From positions 1,473,501-1,537,500 of the forward strand of contig NZ_CP097267.1 in assembly GCF_028473605.1 (NCBI RefSeq): DNA of 64,000 bases, given 5' to 3'. This document shows positions 59,062-64,000 of this stretch, in pieces (within the stretch, counting starts at the first letter, position 1; every line of letters begins with the position of its first letter). Made by a program: the position numbers and the translations under genes. The notes beneath the pieces were generated by a model. It saw nothing but the letters and a program-made list of their open reading frames with translations. It was not told the origin of the DNA and did not search any database. The DNA is from Acidovorax sp. NCPPB 3576. Lineage in GTDB: Bacteria > Pseudomonadota > Gammaproteobacteria > Burkholderiales > Burkholderiaceae_C.

Positions 59062-59460
59062 TAGAGCGTGTTATGAACTTCCTGCCCCAGCCAGCACCCG
59101 TGCGGCGGCGGGCAACATGAGCACCGCAAAGACAAGGAAATGCAGCCCGCCGAGCACTTCGGGCAGTCGCTCGTCGTCCCGCGAGAGCCTGCGGAATCTC
59201 GCCAGCCAGCCGAAGCTGCGCTCCAGTACCCAGCGCCGGGGCAGCAGCACGAAGCCCTTCTTCGCCTCCGGCAACTTCACGATCTGCAGGTCGATCCCGC
59301 TGTCCTGCGCTGCCTTGGATGCAGCCTCATCCGTGTAGCCCTGGTCCGCCAAGGCCAGCTGCACCGTGTGGCCCGTGGCCCGCTGCACGTCCTCGCACAG
59401 GCGCTGCACCTGGACACACTCCTGTTCGTCAGCCGGCGTGACATGCACCGCCAGCATGTG
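59062..59460. mobile_element. IS-A: 3' fragment of an IS5-family element
   Basis: The sequence starting about 59062 (GAGCGTGTTATGAACTT) looks like the terminal end of an IS5-type element, which is cut at 59460/59461 by the end of IS-C (TGACCTGCCCCC). Only the C-terminal third of its transposase is left. The missing half is not seen elsewhere in the window. Confidence 0.75.
59071..59460 (-). pseudogene. truncated IS5-family transposase (C-terminal part)
   Basis: About 129 residues with the second Asp ([12 protein letters not shown]) and the Glu region ([20 protein letters not shown]) of a DDE transposase of the IS5 type, ending in a TAA at 59071. The N-terminal catalytic Asp and DNA-binding part are missing because the gene is cut by IS-C at 59461. 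Not functional. Confidence 0.88.
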
Positions 59461-59519
59461 TGACCTGCCCCCTTTAGACGTGCCAATGTTGAATTAGCGA
59501 GTCCAAGGTTGTGGAGACT

Positions 59520-59523
59520 ACTT
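59520..59523. repeat. 4-bp target duplication of IS-B (left; right copy at 61029-61032)
   Basis: ACTT directly precedes the left inverted repeat of IS-B and is found again directly after the right one. Removing IS-B and one ACTT restores a continuous IS-C 3' end. Confidence 0.8.
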
Positions 59524-61028
59524 AGTCCGCCCTGAACAATTCTGCTTTCAGCATCAGACGGGTCGGCGGTCATCAGGTGCTGCGACCAGTGCAGAGATGA
59601 CTGCCTGCATGGACAGCCCGAATCGGACGCAATAAAGCCGCAGCGCGGCCAGGATCAGGCGCAGGTTGTGCCCGGCGCCGCACATCACCGCATGCAGCGC
59701 ATCGCCCAGCGCACCCTTGAGCGGATTGCGACCCAGCCTGCCGTCCATCTTCATGTGGCCTATCGCTGGCTCGATGGCGCTTCTTCGCTTGATCATGGCC
59801 TTGAGCGTCCTCGTGATGCCCCGCTTCTGGCCCGAGCGCAGGATGCGCACGCCTTCGATCTCCACACCCCGGTAGCCCTTGTCCACGATGGCCGTGGCGG
59901 GCGGCCTGTCCGTGCCTGTGAGGATGCCCACCTGCTCCAGCGTCTGGGCCAACGTGTGGCCGTCGTAGGGGTTGCCCGGCATGGAGCGCATGCCCACCAC
60001 CAGGCCTTCCTTGAGCGTGGTGGCGATGCTGACCTTCACGCCGAACTCGTAGGGTGTCCTGGCTTTGCCCTTGCTGATGCACTCCACCTCGGGCGCGTGC
60101 AGGGCGTACAGCTTGCTCTTGTCCTTGGGTGCCTGGGTCAGGATGCGACCTGTGCGCTGCAGCAGGTCCAGGACCTTGGCTTTGGCCGCTTCGGGCAGCA
60201 CGTGCAGTTGGCGCTGCACCTCGCGGTGCACCCGCCCGACACGAGTGCGCAGCGTGCGCACGGCCTTCTTCATGCGCTTGAATTGCCTGGCGTGCGCGTA
60301 GCGCCCGATCTGCACGGCCAACCGAGGGGCCACCCGGTTGTAGTTCTGGCGCAGCCGCAGTCCGTTGTCCTCGGCCGCCTTGACCAAGTGCTGGCGACTC
60401 TTGTCCAGCAAGCGGCTGTCGGTGGGGTGCGCAATGGCCTTGGGCATCACCGTGGTGTCCACGATCACCTGCTGCGTACTGGCCTTCTGGATCACGCCGC
60501 CCTGGCGGGCAGCGTCGATGCTGGCGGCCAGCAGCGTCTCCACGCCTTCTTCGCCGATGCGCTTTCTCCAGCGCGTCAGGCTCGACGGATCGATGGGCGC
60601 CTCGGTCTGCAGGTAGGTCTCGCCGCAGAAGAACTGCCAGTACGGGTTCTCCACCCACGTATTGACCACGGCTTCGTCGGAGGCGTCGAACGTGTGCTGC
60701 AGGTACAGCAGGCCGGCGACCAAGCGCGGCGGCAAGGCCGGCCGGCCACGCACAGAAGTGAACGACACCGCGAACGTGCGCTCGATCTCGGCCCAGTCGA
60801 TCAGCGCCGCCAGTCGGACCAGCGGGTGCTGCATGTTGATCAACTCGTCGAGCCGGGAGATGAACAACTCGCCGCTCTGCGGCTGTGAAGGCTTCGGACC
60901 CATCGAACTCCTCGGGGCGATTTGCAAGAAAACAGGTACTGGAACAACCATACCTTGCAAATCCTGCGTCCATCAAACCGAAGAACTGCAAGCCAGATCA
61001 ACAGCTTGGGAATTGTTCAGGACGGACT
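59524..61028. mobile_element. IS-B: complete IS5-family insertion sequence, 1505 bp
   Basis: Bounded by 19-base inverted repeats (59524-59542 AGTCCGCCCTGAACAATTC and its complement at 61010-61028, one mismatch) and a 4-bp duplication ACTT. It contains one intact transposase gene on the minus strand. Inserted in IS-C right at its orfB stop codon. Confidence 0.92.
59554..60903 (-). CDS. IS5-family transposase (IS-B), intact
   Basis: A 449-residue DDE transposase. The N-terminal DUF772 domain includes RGRPALPPRLVAGLLYLQHT and PIDPSSLTRWRKRIGEEGVE. Catalytic residues are present in VIVDTTVMPKAI (Asp), TAIVDKGYRGVE (Asp) and RRSAIEPAIGHMKMDGRLGR (Glu). The ATG at 60903 has GAGGAG upstream; the frame extends to 60960 without a better start. 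It is the only complete and apparently active transposase gene wholly inside the window's nest. Confidence 0.93.
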   Translation of the reverse strand: MGPKPSQPQSGELFISRLDELINMQHPLVRLAALIDWAEIERTFAVSFTSVRGRPALPPRLVAGLLYLQHTFDASDEAVVNTWVENPYWQFFCGETYLQTEAPIDPSSLTRWRKRIGEEGVETLLAASIDAARQGGVIQKASTQQVIVDTTVMPKAIAHPTDSRLLDKSRQHLVKAAEDNGLRLRQNYNRVAPRLAVQIGRYAHARQFKRMKKAVRTLRTRVGRVHREVQRQLHVLPEAAKAKVLDLLQRTGRILTQAPKDKSKLYALHAPEVECISKGKARTPYEFGVKVSIATTLKEGLVVGMRSMPGNPYDGHTLAQTLEQVGILTGTDRPPATAIVDKGYRGVEIEGVRILRSGQKRGITRTLKAMIKRRSAIEPAIGHMKMDGRLGRNPLKGALGDALHAVMCGAGHNLRLILAALRLYCVRFGLSMQAVISALVAAPDDRRPV

Positions 61029-61398
61029 ACTTAATCTCCGGTGATTGCCCTGCATCGGCAGCACGCTGGCGATGCAGGGCGGCGAAGCTGACCGGCGGGA
61101 TACGCCCCAATAAGCTGTGGGGCCGCACCTTGTTATAGTCGCGTCGCCAACGGGCGATTTCCCCTCTGGCTTGCGAAAGCGACTCGAATCACTGCTCATT
61201 CAGGCACTCGTCGCGGAACTTGCCGTTGAAGCTCTTGATATAGGCGTTCTGGGTCGGACAGCCTGCATCATTGAGCAGATGCCGAACACCGCGCGCCGCC
61301 GCCCCCGCCATGAAGGCCCAGCTGGTGAACTCCGGGCCCTGGTCGGTTTGGATCGCTAACGGGTAGCCGCGGAACTGCGCTGCCTGGTCCAGCAAGTG
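61027..61398 (-). pseudogene. IS407-group orfB transposase remnant (IS-C)
   Basis: About 124 codons of the C-terminal integrase core: LDQAAQFRGYPLAIQTDQ, then HLLNDAGCPTQNAYIKSFNG. The catalytic glutamate in NAYIESF is replaced by lysine, and the codon after CLNEQ is TGA (61189-61191) where relatives have tryptophan. After that the frame continues (SLSQARGEIARWRRDYNKVR) to a TAG at 61027-61029 that straddles the IS-B junction. Its N-terminal part is lost at the IS-E boundary. Certainly inactive. Confidence 0.85.
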
Positions 61399-61470
61399 AG
61401 ATAGCCCTCTGAATCTCCGGACACAGTCCATCGCTTATCTTCCAGATAGGCATAGGACTGTGAGTATGAA

Positions 61471-61472
61471 TA
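61471..61472. repeat. TA target duplication of IS-D (left; right copy at 62290-62291)
   Basis: TA flanks both ends of IS-D. Without IS-D and one TA, the IS-E orfA start reads ATGAATAGGGATACAGAG and is continuous with the downstream frame, which confirms the boundaries. Confidence 0.8.
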
Positions 61473-61859
61473 GGCTGGATCGACATTCAGCCAAATAAAG
61501 CTGGACCAGCAAGATGCCGGCGAGAAAGTTGGCACACTTGCGGTCATAGCGCGTAGCCACGCGGCGCCATTGCTTCAGGCGTGCGAAACACCGCTCAATG
61601 CGATTACGCAAGCGGTACTTGACCTTGTCGTGGATGCGCGGCTGCTGGCAACTGCGTGACGGAATAACCGCCTCGCCCCCTTACGCCTGGATTGCCTCCA
61701 CCAAGGCACGGCTGTCATAGCCCTTGTCGGCGAGCACATGCCCAGGTGCCAGCCCTGCCAGCAACGCATGGGCTTGGGTGATGTCGTTGCGTTGCCCGCC
61801 CGTCAGCAAAATGCGCACGGGTCGCCCCAGGGCATCGACGGCCAAGTGGATCTTCGTGC

Positions 61860-62255
61860 TCAGACCTCCTCGGGAGCGCCCCAGAGCCGAATCCGGCGCC
61901 CCCCTTTTCCCGTGGCCGCCTGCGCATGGGCTCTTACGATCAAACTGTCGATCATCACGTACTCGTTGTCCCGGTCACGGCTGAGCGTGTCGAACAGACG
62001 CTGCCACACTCCCTTCTCGGCCCAGCGGGTGAAACGCTTGTGCACGCTCTTGTAGGCCCCATAGCGTGGCGGCAGATCGCTCCAGCGCGCGCCGGAGCTA
62101 AGCACCCACAGCACGGCATTGACGAACACGCGGTTATCTGTGGCAGTACGGCCTGGGTCGCTGACCTTCCCTGGCAGCATCTGCTCTATGCGCGCCCACT
62201 GCGCATGGCTTAATTCGTAGCGGCTGGGACGCGATGAAGTTGATCGTTCATTCAT
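61860..62255 (-). CDS. IS427-type orfA transposase part (IS-D)
   Basis: A 131-residue N-terminal transposase half of the DUF4096 type: LSHAQWARIEQMLPGKV, VNAVLWVLSSGARWSDLPPR and the first catalytic Asp in YVMIDSLIVRAHAQA. It ends 50 bases after a slippery run (AAAAGGGGGG on the minus strand, 61908-61899), where relatives shift by -1 into orfB. Since orfB has an internal stop, the product is likely non-functional. Confidence 0.85.
   Translation of the reverse strand: MNERSTSSRPSRYELSHAQWARIEQMLPGKVSDPGRTATDNRVFVNAVLWVLSSGARWSDLPPRYGAYKSVHKRFTRWAEKGVWQRLFDTLSRDRDNEYVMIDSLIVRAHAQAATGKGGRRIRLWGAPEEV
61899..61908 (-). promoter_or_regulatory. A4G6 run, probable -1 frameshift site between IS-D orfA and orfB
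   Basis: The two frames overlap around this run, and orfB is in the -1 phase relative to orfA. Such A/G slippery runs are the usual place of programmed frameshifting in IS427-type elements. Activity is inferred, not shown. Confidence 0.5.
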
Positions 62256-62289
62256 CCCTTTAGCCTATAAGCTGAATGTCGATTCAGCC

Positions 62290-62679
62290 TAGGGATACAG
62301 AGACGATTGAAGTCATTGCCCGAGATCAGCGCAGGCGACGCTGGTCGGCTGCCGAGAAGGCGACGTTGGTTCTCAAGACGTATGAACCGGGCATGAGCGT
62401 GTCACTCGTGGCCCGCCAGGAGGGCGTATCGGCTAGCCTGCTGTTCTGCTGTTCACTTGGCGCCGCCTGGATCGCGAAGGCGCGCTGGTGGCCGTGAGCG
62501 CAGGAGAAGCGGTTGTGCCGGCATCGGAGCTGGCCGCAGTCCGCGCCGAGATCGCCAAGCTGCAACGCATGCTGGTCAAGAAGACCTTGGAGAACGAAAT
62601 CCTCAAGGAAGCCGTGGAGATCGCCGCGCCAAAAAAATGGATTGCGCGCTCGCCCTTGTTGCCCAGGGACGACCAATGA
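62290..62679 (+). pseudogene. IS2-like orfA (IS-E), start separated by IS-D and frameshifted
   Basis: The orfA protein should start at 61466 (M-N-R) and continue here with DTETIEVIARDQRRRRWSAA and the [18 protein letters not shown]. At 62439-62454 an 8-base tandem duplication (TGCTGTTC twice) shifts the frame; after it the second part reads [18 protein letters not shown], then a leucine-zipper-like [20 protein letters not shown], ending TGA at 62677-62679. Interrupted by IS-D and frameshifted, so inactive. Confidence 0.85.
62439..62454 (+). repeat. 8-bp perfect tandem duplication causing a frameshift
   Basis: TGCTGTTC occurs twice in direct succession inside the IS-E orfA. Removing one copy restores an uninterrupted reading frame across the junction. 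Confidence 0.85.
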
Positions 62680-63380
62680 AGTTAGTCTGCTCGGCGCTGG
62701 TCGTGGTGCGCTCGAAGCTGCATGTGCGGTATCACCGGACCGGTGACTGGCGAGATGGCCGCAGTAGCCGCACGCCGGCCCAGGATGAGGCATTTCTGGC
62801 CGACATCCGATGCCACATTGCCGGGTTGCCCAGCTATGGCTATCGCAGGGCTGGTGCGCTGCTCAATCGAGATCGGCGTTCGCAGGGCCGATGGGTGCTG
62901 AACCACAAGCGCATCTATCGGGTCATGGCTTGGCATCAGCTACTACCCAAGGCGCCCAAGCGGCGGCATTCGAGCCGCGTTCACGATGGCCAGGTCAGCG
63001 TGCCGATGAGCAATATGCGCTGGTGCTCCGACGGCTTCGAGATCAAGTGCGATTCGGGCGAGATAGTGACGGCCACCTTCGCCAAGCACTACTGCGACCG
63101 GGAGATCTTGGCGTGGCGGGCCTGGGAGGGCAAGGGGCTGCAGGGTGAACCGGTGCGCGACATGCTGGTGGAAGCCGTGGAGCGGCGCTTCGGCGCGGTT
63201 GAGGCTATGCCCCAGGAGTAAGAACTGGAGTTGCTCACGGAGAACGGCATCACCTATATCGCGCATGAGACGCGCGGCATTGCCAGATCGCTGGGGCTGA
63301 AGCCGATCAAAACGCCGGTGTACAGCCCGCAGAGTAATGGCATGGCCAAGAGCTTCGTCAACACCTTCAAGCGCGACTAC
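62676..63380 (+). pseudogene. IS2-like orfB transposase (IS-E), multiply defective and truncated
   Basis: The start overlaps the orfA stop (ATGA). The frame gives YGYRRAGALLNRD and the first catalytic Asp (RWCSDGFEI), then a TAA at 63219-63221. Downstream in the same frame the second position reads LLTENG instead of TDNG, and the glutamate motif reads NGMAKSF instead of NGMAESF, so two DDE residues are replaced. The gene is then cut at FKRDY by IS-F (63381). Inactive. Confidence 0.88.
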
Positions 63381-64000
63381 TGAATCGCCCCGGCATTTCT
63401 AGACACTTTTGAGCCGTTGGGAATGTTGCTGTTCGAACTCTACAGGTGATAGTCCCGCCGCCGATGAATGTCGGCGCTTTGAGTTGTAGAACATTTCAAT
63501 GTAGTTGAAGACATCAGCTCGCGCATCGTCACGGGTGTCGTAGACCCGCCTGCGGATGCGCTCGCGCTTGAGCAGTTGGAAGAAGCTCTCGGCCACTGCG
63601 TTGTCGTGGCAGTTGCCACGGCGGCTCATGCTGTTGACCAGGTTGTGGTCGAGCAGGAAGGTCTGCCACTCGTGGCCGGTGAACTGACAGCCCTGATCGG
63701 AATGAACCATGACAGGCGCATGCGGCTGGCGGCGCCATAGTGCCATCAGCAGTGCATCGAGGACCAGGCTCGTGTCAATGCGGCTACCCATGGACCAGCC
63801 CACTACTTGGCGCGAGAACAGATCGACCACAACCGCCAGGTACAGCCAGCCTTCGTGGGTTCGGATGTAGGTGATGTCCGTGACCCAGGACTGATTGGGC
63901 CCAGCCACCTTGAACTGACGCTGCAGGTGGTTTGGCGCGACCACCGCGGGCTTGCCACCTCGCAGTCCAGGCCTGCGGCCGTAGCCCGTCTGCGAGCGCA
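63381..64000. mobile_element. IS-F: IS3-family element, left part, runs off the window
   Basis: The terminal sequence TGAATCGCCCCGGCATTTCT at 63381 has the form of IS3-group ends and interrupts the IS-E orfB. The remainder to the window edge is transposase orfB on the minus strand. The other end lies beyond 64000. Confidence 0.8.
63399..64000 (-). CDS. IS3-family orfB transposase (IS-F), partial at window end
   Basis: C-terminal 200 residues of an IS3-group integrase-type transposase. All three catalytic positions are present: QSWVTDITYI (Asp), MVHSDQGCQFTG (Asp) and NAVAESFFQLLK (Glu), with the C-terminal FYNSKRRHSSAAGLSPVEFE. The frame is open through the window edge (upstream residues RSQTGYGRRPGLRGGK), so the start and orfA lie outside. 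No defect is seen in the visible part. Confidence 0.9.
   Translation of the reverse strand, partial: RSQTGYGRRPGLRGGKPAVVAPNHLQRQFKVAGPNQSWVTDITYIRTHEGWLYLAVVVDLFSRQVVGWSMGSRIDTSLVLDALLMALWRRQPHAPVMVHSDQGCQFTGHEWQTFLLDHNLVNSMSRRGNCHDNAVAESFFQLLKRERIRRRVYDTRDDARADVFNYIEMFYNSKRRHSSAAGLSPVEFEQQHSQRLKSV

Larger units (their letters stand above)
59461..61398. mobile_element. IS-C: partial IS3-family (IS407-group) element, interrupted by IS-B
   Basis: One end is at 59461 (TGACCTGCCCCC, the form of IS407-group ends). It continues to 59523, is interrupted by IS-B (59524-61028) and resumes at 61033 after the ACTT duplication. At about 61398 it is cut off inside its orfB by the left end of IS-E. The orfA side is missing, so it is a remnant. 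Confidence 0.75.
61435..61925 (-). pseudogene. IS427-type orfB transposase part (IS-D), with premature stop
   Basis: The frame contains LSTKIHLAVDALGRPVRILL, the second catalytic Asp in HVLADKGYDSRAL, then TAA (61681-61683) after VEAIQA. Beyond it the same frame continues with AVIPSRSCQQPRIHDKVKYR and RIERCFARLKQWRR (catalytic Glu) and runs into flanking IS-E sequence. One changed codon therefore removes the Glu-containing end. Production of the fused transposase would also need a -1 shift at the A4G6 run. Confidence 0.85.
61473..62289. mobile_element. IS-D: IS5-family (IS427-type) element, 817 bp
   Basis: Ends form inverted repeats (left GGCTGGATCGACATTCAGC at 61473-61491; right complement at 62271-62289, one mismatch). 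Contains orfA and orfB of a two-frame transposase on the minus strand, typical of the IS427 group. It sits in the third codon of IS-E orfA. Confidence 0.9.
61399..63380. mobile_element. IS-E: IS2-like IS3-family element, split by IS-D and cut by IS-F
   Basis: The left end is near 61399-61403 (TAGCCCTCTGAATCTCCGG, similar in form to IS2-type ends). Its orfA begins at 61466 and is split after seven bases by IS-D (61473-62289). It continues to 63380, where the end of IS-F begins. orfA and orfB are both defective. The exact left boundary is uncertain by a few bases. Confidence 0.75.

Noticed and set aside
59668..60888. 406-codon plus-strand frame inside IS-B
   Set aside because: Antisense to the intact IS5-family transposase with all DDE residues; no motif of its own.

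Overview
The window reads as a chromosomal segment of a high-GC betaproteobacterium, most likely a member of the Comamonadaceae close to Acidovorax/Paracidovorax. This rests on the gene order pilF-rodZ-ispG-hisS-yfgM-bamB-der-hfq-hflXKC-hisZ-purA, two Bug-type periplasmic binding proteins, the LysR-rich catabolic islands, and a short dispersed intergenic stem-loop repeat that I associate with this family. Family and species assignment is inference from remembered gene order and protein sequence; no search was run.

Layout. (1) 0.1-4.5 kb: a LysR regulator divergent from an HMG-CoA-lyase-type aldol lyase, a CaiB/BaiF CoA-transferase and a Bug binding protein, a small acyl-CoA catabolic operon. 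(2) 4.5-7.6 kb: a secreted SnoaL-like protein and an OmpR-type two-component pair in the order kinase-regulator. (3) 7.7-13.8 kb: a LysR regulator divergent from a DapA-family aldolase/dehydratase, a second Bug protein, an SDR and a D-tartrate dehydratase-like enolase-superfamily enzyme, then another LysR gene. (4) 13.8-15.5 kb: a methyl-accepting chemotaxis gene split by one in-frame amber codon in the HAMP domain. (5) 15.9-21.6 kb: rpoD, dnaG and an AraC-type regulator, all on the minus strand. (6) 22-27.2 kb: a tight three-gene set (an 810-residue orphan with an Lcl_C-like segment, an RCC1 propeller protein and an exported multicopper oxidase) that I do not recognise as a known system. (7) 27.5-36.2 kb: an EAL phosphodiesterase, a binding-protein-like protein without signal peptide, a periplasmic cupin, gamma-glutamyltransferase, PhoD phosphatase, a GGDEF diguanylate cyclase and a quinone oxidoreductase.

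(8) 36.3-42.2 kb: surE-pcm-nlpD-rluD (no rpoS between nlpD and rluD), then scpB-rluB. (9) 42.2-59 kb: a long, almost gap-free plus-strand housekeeping run, ndk-rlmN-pilF-rodZ-ispG-hisS-yfgM-bamB-der-hfq-hflX-hflK-hflC-hisZ-purA-phosphoribosyltransferase, serving translation, isoprenoid synthesis, envelope assembly, membrane proteolysis and purine/histidine synthesis. GC content falls visibly towards the end of this run (one sampled 60-base line at 2401 is 75% GC, one at 58501 is 42%).

(10) 59-64 kb: a nest of six insertion sequences inserted into one another. An IS5-type fragment is cut by an IS407-group IS3 element, which is interrupted by an intact IS5-type element (19-bp inverted repeats, ACTT duplication) and truncated by an IS2-like element. 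That element is split in its first codons by a small IS5/IS427-type element (TA duplication) and cut again by an IS3 element running off the window. Most older transposase genes in the nest carry stops, frameshifts or substituted DDE residues. No tRNA, rRNA, CRISPR array, phage or defence island was seen.
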